Shown: positions 47,331-58,689, counted from the stretch's first letter. The stretch is 64,000 nucleotides of DNA from Chinchilla lanigera (GCF_000276665.1 NW_004955404.1:30774452-30838451); one strand, 5' to 3'. A program made the numbers and translations. The notes: generated by a model not told the origin, from the letters alone.

Positions 47331-48374
47331 AATGTTCTTCATGAAGTAATAAATTGTATAAATTTAATTAGACTTCAATACTTATATATACACATTTTTA
47401 ATGATACATGTGATGATATGAAAAGTATGAATAAAGTGGTTGTACTACAAAACAAAAAATACCTTGGAGAAAAATCAGTCATACATTTGTTAGCATTGAG
47501 TTGAACTAAGTTTTTCATGAAAATAAGTTTCGCTTCTAAGAACTGAAAAACTAAAGGTATTGATTTGGGTGTCTGATGTACATTTTTCCAAAAATGAAAA
47601 CAAAAACAAAAATATTACTTGGAGAAAATAACGCACATATTTTGTTGCCAATAATGAAATTTGAAGTTTCAGAAAAAAAAATAGAATTTGGGAAATTTCC
47701 TCTTGCCACCATGAAATTGGCAGCTTCTCAGTATGTTAGATTTTTTGGTAAGATTGGTAGTGTATCAACAAATGTGATTATTTGATACTGTAAAATGAAA
47801 ACTGTGACCTAATGCATAACATCAAAAATCACAGAAAGATAATAGTCACAGTGTAATAGTGACCAATTAAATTTAATATAACAGAATATATAAAGTTCAC
47901 TTGTGTCATTTCAGATGCCACATTGCAAACAACCTTTAAGATGGAACCACTTGTCAAGTTTTCTGTACTATCAGGAAAATATAGCTATACTAATTTGCAT
48001 TCACCCTTTTTCCATGTATCTACCTGTGAGACCTAGTTTTCTTCAAAAATACCAAAACAACATTCTGCAAGATACTGATGGAGAAGTAGATATGAAAAAT
48101 ACAATGATCTTGTATTGAGACAGAAACAAAGATTTATTAAGTGCAACAGAATGCCCTTTTTTGCTAAATTTCTAGAAAATATAATTTTCATTGAAATGTG
48201 TTATTTATCTTTATACATAGTGAATTGTTTTGAATGTTAATAAACAGAAGTTTGCAGCTTTAATTTCTATTATTTTGAATATTAACACTGTAATGGGCAT
48301 GAACAGAGCTCTTTGCAATTCTTAATGATTTTTAAGAATAAAAAGGGTTCCTAAGATGAAAAGTGGAAAATATC

Positions 48375-48795
48375 CTTATATGCCATGGGTTTGTTTTTAC
48401 TTTTCGACACACTCTTTCTAAAACTGTGTTTGTCACTTTCTCTTGATCATCTTCAGAGAGCATCTAGTCTCCCATTATTGAACTGACGTTTTGTTTTCTA
48501 CTTTCAAATCTATACATTTGGCAGATGATAATGATCACAGTTTCTCTTATAGGGTCATATTTTTTCCTATTCTCTAACTTCTTCAACTATGTATCTGACC
48601 AACTATTTATGATTTTTTTCCTGTTCTTCCATCATGCATTTGACATGGGTCATCAAGCATTTTAAAATTCTAAAAGCCCTCCACTCCATTTTAATTTCTT
48701 CCCAAATATTTTCCTTTTGTATTTTCATCTATTTTCTGTATTTCTATCTTAACAAGGGAATAGGAATGGAAAAAGGGAAGATTATGTTAGTATGT
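48375..48795. other. Unannotated stretch
   Basis: T-rich; no gene or repeat recognised. Confidence 0.45.
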
Positions 48796-48823
48796 TATAT
48801 ATATATATATATATATATATATT
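48796..48823. repeat. (TA)n microsatellite
   Basis: About 14 perfect TA units. Confidence 0.95.
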
Positions 48824-48863
48824 TAACCCTGGAATATTTTTTCTCTCAAAATATTTTTTCTCT

Positions 48864-48994
48864 AAACTCAGTTATGCTGGGGCTGGGGATTTAGCTCAGC
48901 GGCAAAAAGCGCCTGCCTGGCAAGCGCAAGGTCGTGAGTTCGGTTCCCGGTACCGGAGAAAAACCAAAAAAATAAATAAACAAACTCAGTTATG
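48864..48994 (+). mobile_element. Young ID-like SINE with TSD
   Basis: SINE 48877-48981: 'ctggggctggggatttagct', 'gcctgcctggcaagcgcaag', 'gagttcggttcccggtacc', GGAGAAAAACC, A-rich tail. Perfect 13-nt TSD 'aaactcagttatg' at 48864-48876 and 48982-48994. One of the least diverged copies, so likely close to the subfamily consensus. Confidence 0.96.
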
Positions 48995-49229
48995 TGCTTC
49001 TGCAGCTAATTACTAGCTTTTATTTGTGGGTTGATTGCTATGATAATTTGGATTACTGTTCAGCAAATATTCACTCCCTTTTCTTATCACTATTGGCAGA
49101 ATACACTTCCCTGAATTATTGAAGTGACTTTGATGAGTGGGTATTGGCAGATATGCAAATCAGCTTTAAATTGATTGTATGACATAGCTTCACCTTTGCA
49201 CTTCAAAAGTATATGTCAGCCTGCATGCT

Positions 49230-49857
49230 GCAGTGTAAAGTGAAGTCTAGCAAACTCACGGGCTGAGATGGAGCTCCCTAATGAGACCATCCTTGATCAG
49301 CAGAGCCACAGTCAACCATAGACTTGTGAGAACTGACCCAAAGGGCTTAAACTCTCCCATCAGCTTGACTGATACGCTTCTTTTAGACTCTTTGTATTGC
49401 TTTTCTTGGAACATTTAGTTTAGCAACTTTGTTATAGTGTAACTTTTCCTTGACCCTTTGAAATGTAAATCCTTTGATAAAAAACCTCTTTCCAGTCTCC
49501 TAGTTCTTTGTCAAGGATCAGGGATCTATCTCTTTGAAATGCAAGGATGAAGAAAAATCGCACCCTTAACTCCCGGACTCTATAGGAGCACGGAGCCTAA
49601 CTTCAGTGGGCAAGTGCTCAAAGTTGTAAAACTGACTTCTGTCTTGAAGAGAGTTTAGGGAGATCATTTAGCGAATACATAGAGCCTACTCCCATCTTCA
49701 CCCTCACCCCCAGGCTTTAAAAACTCCCCAGCCTTTTGTTTCAGTGGAATTCATTTTAGACTGAGTACTGATCTCTTTTCTCTGGTGCAATACCCTCAAA
49801 CAGTCTTCCTGGCCTATTTTACATTGCCAAGTGAGAGTTTTGGTTTGATGAATTAAG
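49230..49857 (+). mobile_element. ERV solo LTR (plus)
   Basis: From near 'tgtaaagtgaagtctagcaa', through 'ccaaagggcttaaactctcc', 'gcacggagcctaacttcagt', to a promoter-like 'ggctttaaaaactccccagc' (about 49712) and downstream 'gatctcttttctctggtgca', then 'gttttggtttgatgaat'. The U3-TATA-R-U5 layout and absence of gag/pol indicate a solo LTR. A partial relative is at 23425-23785. Confidence 0.6.
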
Positions 49858-49859
49858 TA

Positions 49860-50510
49860 CTTGTGTTGTAAGACCTTTAATGTAGGGAAGATCTGTATTA
49901 TGGCATTATTGTTGCAATAGCTGATTTAGAAATTTGATTGATTGGTTGATTGTTTATATCTAAGTATTTCCTGTATTTTTAAAATGATTTTTAAAAAACT
50001 AAGGCATGGAGAGAATAATATGGACATATTAATAACATGGTGAGAATAATAAATGTGGGGACAAAAGCAAAGAAAAAACCTAATGCAAAGAGCTCAAGAA
50101 GGTTCCACAGGTAAGCACCAAAACAAGGTCAGAATTAATCTTCTTTGCAAAAAAAAAAAAATGAGACCTATAGCAAGCATTATCTATAAATGGAAAAATA
50201 CTAACATGTTAGATATATTTCTCAGTATTCAATACTAATGTATAAACATTTATATAGGATTAAATAAAATGGGTTTTTTTTAGGAATTTAGTGAGACATT
50301 CCAAACTAATTGCTGCTTTCTTTTAGTACTCTGGGAAGGCAAATCGAGCATTTTGTTATATGATGGTTCTATGAAGGTTTTTCTGTAGAGACAGAAATGC
50401 ATAAAATTGAGGTACTTAAATTTCTTCTGGTTCTAGTTAGTATAAGGGCAGCAGAAGAATCCAGACTTTATGCTCCTCACAAAGGGGAGTGGCTTCACCT
50501 TCTATAGCAG
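49860..50510. other. Unannotated stretch
   Basis: AT-rich; no gene or repeat recognised. Confidence 0.45.
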
Positions 50511-50514
50511 CGGG

Positions 50515-50690
50515 TATTTTTTCTTGAGCACTTTGCGCGTGCCTGGCCCTGTGCTGGTATCTAACACACACCATCTCCGCTCTACTTGCAAAATAATTAT
50601 CATACAGTAATCCCCATTTGAGGTACAAGGAAATTGAGGAGAATTAAGTTACTCAGTCAAGTTTTATCTGACTGTAAAAGGCACCCAAGT
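50515..50690 (-). mobile_element. MIR SINE (minus)
   Basis: 'cttgagcactttgcgcgtgc', 'ctggccctgtgctggtatct', 'cagtaatccccatttgaggt', 'aaggaaattgaggagaatta', 'agttactcagtcaag' is antisense MIR in order. Confidence 0.75.
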
Positions 50691-50799
50691 TCACTGAATT
50701 AAACTGTTTTTTATAGAATGATAATTTCTAACAAGTTTTTCAATCATAAAAATTGCAGTGATATCATTAGAAGTCATTAAGACTGCATCAGAGTTTCAC

Positions 50800-50993
50800 C
50801 AATGCTAAAATCTATAGCTTATGGTCTGTAGTTTCCTACACCAGGCTACTGCGCAAATCTCATTTGTGGCTTATTAAATATACATAGTTAGCCTGAGAGT
50901 CTGACCCATAAAGCTTTAAAGGGCTGAAAATCCATATTTTCGCCCGCTCCACTGACTTTGTCTGAAAGAGGGTCAGATTTGAGAACCACTGCA
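50800..50993 (+). mobile_element. Possible MER5/MER20-type hAT relic
   Basis: The right end 'cagatttgagaaccactgca' carries the hAT terminal motif 'gagaaccactg'. The interior is too diverged to assign. Confidence 0.4.
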
Positions 50994-51120
50994 TTAGACT
51001 TTGCCTTCCAAATAAAAATTGTTTCAGCTGGGATTTTAATCATGGTAGAGTAGTACACATGTACATCGATAGCAAATCCTGAAGTCTAGGTATTTTGTTT
51101 AATGCATTGAAATAAGAACC

Positions 51121-51274
51121 TTGCCAGGCATGGTGGCACATGCCTGTAATCTGAGCACTTGGGAGGCTGAGGCAGGAGAATCATTGCAAGTTCAGTGGCA
51201 GCCTAAACTACACAAGTGAGTTCAAGCCCAGCCTCAACTGCATAGTGAGATCCCATCTCTGAAAAAAAAAAAAA

Positions 51275-51334
<60 letters not shown>
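51121..51334 (+). mobile_element. B1 SINE with expanded (GAAA)n tail
   Basis: B1 body 51123-51258: 'gccaggcatggtggcacatg', 'gcacttgggaggctgaggca', duplicated segment ('gtggcagcctaaactacaca' then 'gttcaagcccagcctcaact'), 'gatcccatctctg', followed by A-run and about 13 GAAA units. The microsatellite grew from the SINE tail. Confidence 0.93.
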
Positions 51335-51339
<5 letters not shown>

Positions 51340-52200
51340 TTGTCTCATAAACCAGCTAAATAGATACTAAAGTTCCCAATTTAACATTCACATGAAAATT
51401 GTTCTGTGAGAAGATAGACATCTTAGAAGAAATACCAACCAGGAGGCAAAGCCAAAACATTTTTTGACAAAGGATTTTAGATCCTCTCAAAAGATTGAAT
51501 TCTCATTTGGTGAAAGTTCTGAAATTCAGTACTTCAGAGAAAGGAAGAAATGCATCATTGGGATTTTAGGTATCCTCTTCATAATAAAAGAACCCAATAA
51601 AAGGTTGCCTAGCACCTGAGCACATGAACCGGGCCATAAATGTGTTGCCAGATTGACTTAATGACTGGAGTTGATCACTAAATTGTATTCATATAGAGAA
51701 TAATATGACAGGGACTTTATATAAAAAAGATATCAATTTTTAAAATTAAGAAAATTATTGTAAGTCTCAAAATTCCATGAATTGTTTTAAGAATTCTGAA
51801 AATGTTCTGAATGCCAGAGTTTAATCTTTTGCGACTCCCACCATAGGAATACAGATGAAAGCAAAAAAAAATCAAACAACATATAATTAGAGCAGAATTC
51901 GTAACACCCACAGATTCAGTTTTCTTTTATGTGTACCTGGATGAAGAAGTGTCTGTCCTCGTATCACTCTCATAGCAAAATATTTCATTATGAAGAGGAA
52001 AAGAGAACATTTAAAGATGTCTCCAGAAGTGTCAAAAGTACTTTATTCATAATCTAATTAGAAGTATATTTACAGTAATTCTTCTTAAATTGCTGGGATT
52101 AAGCTGGGCAAGTGATTGAGTTTCTTGTTTCTTTTCTTCAAGCTCATAACTATCCAAAAATATGCAATAAAACTCTTGGTCTGATGACACTCTTTGGAAG
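51340..52200. other. Unannotated stretch
   Basis: No gene or repeat recognised. Confidence 0.45.
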
Positions 52201-52202
52201 TT

Positions 52203-52328
52203 TGAAGTCATGTTCTTTTTTTTTTCTTTTTTTTTTTTTGGTACCAGTAATTGAACTGAGGGCCTTGCACTTGCCAGGCAGGTGCTTGTGTCATTGAGCT
52301 ATATCCCTGGCCCTGAAGTCAGGTGTTC
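52203..52328 (-). mobile_element. ID-like SINE, older subfamily, with TSD (minus)
   Basis: SINE 52218-52313: T-rich tail, 'ttggtaccagtaattgaact', 'cttgcacttgccaggcaggt', 'gagctatatccctggccc'. TSD 'tgaagtcatgttctt' versus 'tgaagtcaggtgttc' (two to three differences). No GGAGAAAAACC. Confidence 0.92.
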
Positions 52329-52604
52329 TCCCCGTCTCTCTTTCTCTCTGCCTTCATTGTTATGCTTTCTTAGACACATAAAACACAATGCTTTGACTTG
52401 CACTTGTGGGAATTCAAGATGCTTTGAACTGTTTTGAGTTCTTCAGATTTTGTATGTCTGGATCACTCTTGAAGAGACCTAAAATCCCTCCAGCTGTTCC
52501 TAATTACAACAGCAACAGTGGCAATGAAATAAGAACATCTGTGTAATGTGCACGCACATTTTGACTCATCACAAAGAATGTCCATTTTTCAGTTTTCATT
52601 TAGC

Positions 52605-52870
52605 TTTTTTTTTTAAAGAGAGTAGTAAATAGAAACAAACAAAGAAATGGAGCAGTAGCGCACACCAGTATCACGAATATAAACAAATCAAAGCAAGAAC
52701 ATTCAAAGTGATATGGGGTCTCAAGACAAAATAATATGAATCAACAGTAGTTGTTACATTACATATCACTTTCCTCAACTACATTGCTCAGATTACCAGA
52801 TGTAAGAATGAAAGACTGCTCAAATCATTGAAGAGAATAAGAAAATAATACTTTGTATCATAAAAGGGTT
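52605..52870 (-). mobile_element. Copy of the recurrent retroposon family (minus)
   Basis: T-rich left end then 'aaagagagtagtaaatag', which matches 'aaagagagtagtaaaaa' at 39798. It continues with 'gtgatatggggtctcaagac', 'acattgctcagattaccaga' and 'tgtaagaatgaaagactgct'. Around 52845 a second partial unit begins ('tttgtatcataaaagggttt'). Confidence 0.65.
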
Positions 52871-53120
52871 TCATGACAGAAGGTCTTGGGAATGTTCAGC
52901 ACAGCAATGTCTTTCTTTTCATTTTACACCAATCTAGGTATGTGAATAATGCAATAACAAAGTATTTCTTTACATGCAAATTTTAGTGAGAAGATATTTA
53001 CTTGAAAAAGCAATGATTTTACAAATAAAGTTTGCAACATGAGACTTCCTTTCCAAGTATAAGCAAATCAGATTTAATTTAGAAAACTACCATACATCCT
53101 GGTGGTCCATGTGCATGAGC

Positions 53121-53123
53121 ACA

Positions 53124-53168
<45 letters not shown>
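53121..53168. repeat. (CA)n microsatellite
   Basis: About 22 CA units after one interrupted start. Confidence 0.95.
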
Positions 53169-53169
<1 letters not shown>

Positions 53170-53479
53170 TCCTTTTGAAGAAAACAAAGAAATTCTGTGA
53201 TGCATATCACCATTCAATTGTAAATTTGTTCACATTGAGTATTTGTCTCTGGAGCCATGGTCTACAAGGAGGATGATCAAATTCAGATGTGCATCACTGG
53301 GACATTTGACTGAGTATTTGCATTATCAGAGCTTAGGTATTTATCCCATGATTCTGTTCCTGCTCCTAAACACACATGTCATTCAATCTTTCTACGGGTT
53401 GCAATACTAACTTGTGAATTCTCTTAACATTCTTTGAAAATGATACAAGGGAGCCTTTGGAAATCACTTAAGCATCTAT

Positions 53480-53800
53480 GACAGTTCAGCTTAATCATCA
53501 ACTTGATTGGCTTGGTGATCACCTAGGGAATTAGTAAAGCAAACTCTGTGCTTGTCTGAATGGGTTATGGAGGTGTGACCTTGTAAACTATATCTGGTCC
53601 CCCATCCCTTCTTCTCTGAGACTATTCCTCTGTGTTCTATTTCCTGGTCACCAGGAAGTAACAAACTTTGCTCTACCACACCCTTTTGCCTTGCTGTTTC
53701 TGACTTGGAAAGGCCAGCCATGAGGTAAACAAAACTCTTTTAATTTAAGTTGAAGTTTCCAGGTGTTTTGTTCAGTTATAAGCTCACCAATATAGGGTTC
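53480..53800 (+). mobile_element. Possible LTR-type repeat
   Basis: 'cagcttaatcatcaacttga', 'ggttatggaggtgtgacctt', 'tgacttggaaaggccagcca' and 'ttccaggtgttttgttcagt' have the layout of rodent and eutherian LTR-like repeats that begin 'gtcaacttgac' and end with a 'gttataac' phrase. Family not assigned. Confidence 0.4.
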
Positions 53801-54324
53801 AACAAGCTTGCAAATTTGGGCAAATACACAGGCAACTCATTTTGGAGGACAGTGCTTCTCTCGTCGGGTAGCAACCTTGCAGAGGAAAAATGTTGCAGAA
53901 GAAAGTCTCACTCTTCTTCCCCCATAGCCTGTGATTACTATGCCTGATGAAACTTCCAGAAAACTCTTCTGAGCAGGGTCCATGGGAGATTTATGAATCT
54001 GGGGCCATTGTGTTGCACCTAGAGATTCATTAGTCCTGTATTTGTGTTCATAAGAATGAACTCCACTCAATGTTCAAAGTCAGAGTGCAATGCCCTCCAA
54101 GTATCGTGAGAAGCCTCTGGCTCCCCAGCTGCCATCATCCTTTCACTTCTTATCATAGTCTGATTATACATTCTCTTTTTACTTCCTTTTATAATGAAAA
54201 AATGTACTCCATAGAATAATAAAATGCATCTTAGCCTCCAGGTTATGTTTGCCCCCTTTCTATCTTTGGGGATATTTTTATTCTTCCCACATCTTGTTTA
54301 TTCTTATATCTAGAATTCCGTCTT

Positions 54325-55250
54325 TTTATAATTATAGTCCTCCATCACTGAACAATGGGGATATATTATGAGACAAGGATACATTGTGAGAAATGTGTCA
54401 TTAGGTAATTTTTTTCATTATGCAGCATTATAACATATTTTTATATAAACTTAGATGTCACCACCAACTATATACCTGGACTATATGTTCTGACCTATTG
54501 CTTTTATTTCATTTTATTTTTTGGTACCGGGAATCAAACTCAAGACCTTGTGCTTGCCAGGCAGACACTTGTGCCACTGAGCTATATCCCTGGCCCTATT
54601 GCTTTTAGACTATAAGTGTATACACCATATCGTTGTATTGGATACTGTAGGCAGTTATAACGCAATGGTGAGTGTTTATCTAAACATTCTGAACAGAGAG
54701 AAGTTACAGTAAAAAAACCCTATTAAAATGGTATGCCTCTATAGGGCACTTACCTAGAATGGTACACCTGTACACGCAATTACCTGGAGTGGTACTCCTG
54801 TATATTGAACTTATCTGAAGTTTGCAGGACCGGAAGTTGCTCTGGGTGAGAGTGAGTGGTAAGTGAATGTGAAGACCTAGGACATTACTGTGCACTACTG
54901 TAGACTTTAGTAATACTCTACACTTAGGCTACACTAAATTTGTAAAAAAAAAAAAGATTCTTTCTTCAATAATAGATTAACCTTAGCTTACTGTTACATT
55001 TTGACATCATAAACAAAATTTTTAACTTTCTGATTTTGCTTTAGTAACGTGGAACTTATACACACATTGCACAAATTATACAAAAATACATTTTCTATAT
55101 CCTTATACTGCACACATTGTCTACTTAAATTTTCTTTTTAATTTTTAAACATTTGTATTAAACACCAAGACGCAAAACGCACACATGAGCCTAGGGTGAA
55201 GATCATTGATGTCACTGTCTTTCAGCTTCATACTGAGTCTTTGCTGTTTT
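54325..55250 (-). mobile_element. Tigger-type (TcMar) DNA transposon relic (minus)
   Basis: 'cactgaacaatggggatata', 'tgagaaatgtgtcattaggt', 'ggatactgtaggcagttata', 'gtgaagacctaggacattac', 'tacacttaggctacactaaa', 'caataatagattaaccttag' and 'catgagcctagggtgaagat' follow an autonomous Tigger element from its end inward. The acidic C-terminal part of the transposase reads on minus at about 55195-55235. Interrupted by an ID-like SINE at 54507-54595. Confidence 0.7.
54495..54607 (-). mobile_element. ID-like SINE, older subfamily, with TSD (minus)
   Basis: SINE 54507-54595: 'ttttggtaccgggaatcaaa', 'cttgtgcttgccaggcagac', 'gagctatatccctggccc'. Perfect 12-nt TSD 'ctattgctttta' at 54495-54506 and 54596-54607. 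It sits within the Tigger relic. Confidence 0.93.
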
Positions 55251-55254
55251 ATGT

Positions 55255-55800
55255 CTCTTGATTCCTTACCCTGCAAAGATTTGTATTTCTTCTATTTCCA
55301 TCGCCTTGCTGTTCCTGCTTATTTATATTCCTTTAAACGCTTAATTTTCTCTTTCCCTCTGTCTTATTATCTCCCTGTCTTACGCTTCCAAAGAAAATTC
55401 CAATCTTTGTAGTAATGAATGATGGATTTAAAGAAGATTTTGGAAAGAATTCAGAATGTTCTTAGATAATTCCTCTTCTTTGAAAGCTTCAACAAATGGG
55501 AGACCAAACTCAGTCTTTTAATTTAGCAAATCAGAATGTATATTTTCCTGAATGAATTTACGTACTGAATGCAAGATGTCTCTGTAAGCTTATGATAATA
55601 TGAAATAAATATTAATTATGGGAAAAGCATAAGTGAAAGCTAAATGTTCAGTGAAAATAGGAATGCACTGAATATGAAGAAAATAGTAACAAAATTCTAA
55701 ATATTGACTGACACAGGAAAATAATTAAGTCACAAGTGAGGATTATACAAGAAGCCCTGTTCTCTACTCCTTCCTTCCATCCATGGAACAGCGGTGAGAT
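55255..55800. other. Unannotated stretch
   Basis: No gene or repeat recognised. Confidence 0.45.
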
Positions 55801-55802
55801 CT

Positions 55803-55841
<39 letters not shown>
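55801..55841. repeat. (GT)n microsatellite
   Basis: About 18 GT units. Confidence 0.95.
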
Positions 55842-55843
<2 letters not shown>

Positions 55844-56010
55844 TAAGGATAGGATGAGAGAGAAAATTTCTGATCCTTCTAAGACTGTCTTGTAAAACAA
55901 ACAAACAAGCAAACATTATTCCTTGAAACTGAGCTCAGTAGTTTAGTTCACGTTTATACATAAAATAGCAGAGCAACTTTAAAATGTAGTTTTAATACCT
56001 ATCCAGCATT

Positions 56011-56151
56011 ATTTAGAATATTTCTTTTTTTGTTTGTTTGTTTTTGTTTTTGTTTTTGTCCAGTACCAGGAATCGAACTCATGTCCTTGTGCTTGCCAGG
56101 CAGGCGCTTTGCCACTGAGCTAAACCCCCAGCCCCATTTAGAATATTTCTT
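56011..56151 (-). mobile_element. ID-like SINE, intermediate subfamily, with TSD (minus)
   Basis: SINE 56027-56135: (TTTG)n-rich tail, 'gtccagtaccaggaatcgaa', 'cttgtgcttgccaggcaggc', 'gctaaacccccagcccc'. Perfect 16-nt TSD 'atttagaatatttctt' at 56011-56026 and 56136-56151. Confidence 0.95.
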
Positions 56152-56401
56152 GAGAAGAGAACTTGATGCTCTATGCAAAATGGAGGATGCTATATACAAG
56201 GAATGTGCAGAAATGCCCAGTTACTCTTCTATCCTCAATACTTTAATAAGAAACAAATGTGTTGAGCTCACTCTCAACTCAAAAAGCTTTCTCTTTAGAA
56301 GACAGTTTAGCATCCATGCAATCTACTGCAAAGTCACATCACTTACATAATCTCAAACATAAGGTTTTCTAACTCTTCCTTCAAGCCACACTCAGCACTT
56401 C

Positions 56402-56512
56402 TAAGAATTTTATTTATTTATTTACTTGGTGCTGAGAATCAAACTCAGGACCTTGTGCTTGCCAGGCAGGTGATTATGCCACTGAGCTATGTCCCTGACC
56501 CCAAGAATTTCA
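56402..56512 (-). mobile_element. ID-like SINE, older subfamily (minus)
   Basis: SINE 56413-56501: (TATT)n tail, 'ggtgctgagaatcaaactca', 'cttgtgcttgccaggcaggt', 'gagctatgtccctgacccc'. Imperfect TSD 'taagaatttta' / 'caagaatttca'. Confidence 0.9.
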
Positions 56513-56814
56513 GTAAACCACAGTTTTTCCTGTGGCAGGCAGAAAGATAGCCCTCCCAAGATATCTGTATGCTAACTTCTACAGCAGGTGAATATGTTAC
56601 CTTTAAAGATGACAAAAGAAAATTAAAGTATGAGATGGGACTAAAATTGCTAAACAGTTGATTTTAAATAGGAAGTTTATTCTGCATTGTGTATTATTCG
56701 TGTGGGTCCGTTGTAATCACACAGGCCTTTACCTGCTAAGAAAAAGGCAGAATAGGAGGTAAGAATGGTTCAATACCATGTGAGAAGGACTTGATTGCCC
56801 AGTGCTGACTAGGT

Positions 56815-57275
56815 AGGATTAATTATGTACCCCAAAAGAATATGCTGAAGTCATAGCCCCCAGAATAACCTCAAAATATGACCAAAGATATAAGATCTTT
56901 AAAAGAAATTAACAGTTAAAATTAGGTCATTAGGGTGGGCTCTAATGACTTGTGTCCTTATAAAAAGGAAAAATTGAGATATAGAAAAGCATGCACAGAG
57001 GGAAGACTATGTGAAGAGATTCAGGGAGAATTACTTTTCAGTTAAAGGAGCGATGCACTTACAAGGTGAAGGAGACCAATGATTACTGACAAACCAGAAG
57101 GAACTAGGAGAAAGTTATGATCAGATTCTTCCTTACAGCTTTCACAAGGGACCAACCCTGCTGACACTTTTATTTTGGACTTAGAACTTCTGAGATTATG
57201 AGACAATAAATTTCAGTTAAGACATGCATTTGTTGTGGTTCTTTGTTATGGCAACTCTGAGAAAATAAGGTACTA
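56815..57275 (+). mobile_element. MLT1A-like MaLR LTR (plus), near complete
   Basis: In order: 'attaggtcattagggtgggc', 'gtgtccttataaaaaggaaa', 'agggaagactatgtgaagag', 'gggaccaaccctgctgacac', 'tattttggacttagaacttc', 'gagacaataaatttcagtta', 'ttgttatggcaactctgag'. This is the full MLT1A order. Confidence 0.88.
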
Positions 57276-57399
57276 ACTTTCAAGATGGAAGGGAATAATG
57301 AATGAAGGTACCTTGTAGAACCTGAAAAAGGTAAGGAAACAGATTCTCCCTTAGAGTATGTAGAAAGGAATACAAACCAACGAACTCTTGTGTTTAGCC

Positions 57400-57905
57400 T
57401 AGTGTTGTGGACTAAATATTTGTTTGCTCCTACCACATAAATTTATGTCAGAGCCATAACCTCTAATGGGACTACATTTCCAGATGGCATCATGAGAAGG
57501 TGATAAAGGTTCCATATATAAGTGTGGGATGTTAACCCGTAAGGTCAAGGGCCTTAGAAGAGGAAGAAAAGATACCAGAGCTTGCTCTTGCCCCATCACC
57601 ACCATGTAAGGACACGATTACAAGATAACAACCATCTGCAAGCCAAAAAAATGAGACTTCACCAGTAATTATATTGACCAGAATCTTGATTTTGGACTTT
57701 TCAGAAAGAATTATGAAAAAAAATTCATCTTATATAAGCTAGAGTTTATCATCTTTATTGTGATAGCCTGAGTAAACCTAGATACCTACTGTGGCATATT
57801 GAACTTTTGATCCCCAGAATTATAAGATAATACATTTGTGTTGTTTAAACACAAAATTTGTAGTAATCTTTCACAATAGCAATGGAAAGCTAATGCATTC
57901 CCAAT
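57400..57905 (+). mobile_element. Second MLT1-like LTR (plus)
   Basis: 'gttgtggactaaatatttgt', 'ctaatgggactacatttcca', 'caccaccatgtaaggacacg' and 'gattttggacttttcagaaa' resemble another MLT1 subtype. It lies in the same orientation directly after 56815-57275. Confidence 0.55.
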
Positions 57906-57909
57906 CACT

Positions 57910-58685
57910 AAATTTTCAATGACATTTATTTATTATGTAGATTGGAACCAACCCGTATAGAACATGCTAAATGGTAGTTCATGGTTTAATCATCTTAGCT
58001 TAAAACATACATTGATTGGAACATTACTGTAGACTTTACATCAGAAATGTAGCAAAAAGAATGATAAAGGCCCAGTAGTTTCAAACATAGTGTTTTTACT
58101 TAAAGACCCAGTTTTGCATAACTACTATTGCTTTCATTTCATTCAGTTTGGATTCTACTCATTTTGCTTTAAAAACACTTTTAAAAACATTATGAAATAG
58201 TTTTCCTTACTAAAATCAATCTATTGTTTTGGAAACTCTAAAATTCTATGAAAATAATACTTCAGGGAAAAAGTACCCAGTGAGATGGTAAATTATTGCT
58301 ATTTGTGCAACTTTTCACACCTATAATCTTATCTGAAGGCTATAAATGTTTTCCTGCTGTCCATGAAGCATGCATAAAGCAAAGAATTAGGATTTAGAAG
58401 ATCAACATAGAAAAATACACCTTGACAGGGACTAGAAGAAAATTAACACCCAAACGACAAAAGGTATAAAATAATATCAACCAAGGTACCATTTTAATAT
58501 CAACCACTAGCTGAAGTATTCAGTAAACCCGAAGTTATATACTCCTAGGAGAACAAAATCTATAGACTTTGAAAGTTTGTAACTTAGATTTCCTCAGGCT
58601 TCTTCTAGTTCTGCCAAGTAATAAGTAAATGACCCTGAGCAAATATTTTAACTCCTCTTTTTTAAGCATCAATGTCTTTAAAATT
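57910..58685. other. Unannotated stretch
   Basis: AT-rich; no gene or repeat recognised. Confidence 0.45.
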
Positions 58686-58689
58686 ATTT

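Larger units (their letters stand above)
46770..48370 (+). pseudogene. Decayed hAT (Charlie/ZBED-like) transposase gene and element 3' end
   Basis: Two blocks separated by younger insertions carry hAT transposase DNA in order. Block 1 (about 46850-46970) translates, with repair-free reading, to pieces resembling the 'CTDGA..MVGK..G' motif and 'IKAV....SHCILH' that precede the RNase-H-like catalytic core. Block 2 (47330-48120) covers the middle and the C-terminal hATC dimerisation region, where 'FFHVSTCE' and 'FSSK' stand for the usual hATC signature. It is followed by the element's A+T-rich 3' non-coding end to about 48370 ('gagctctttgcaattcttaa'). Many stops and frameshifts: non-functional. 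It may relate to transposons that gave rise to domesticated ZBED/SCAND3-type genes, but this copy is not one. Confidence 0.75.

Noticed and set aside
55730..55912. Minus-strand frame with a Thr-His repeat
   Set aside because: It is the (GT)n microsatellite translated.
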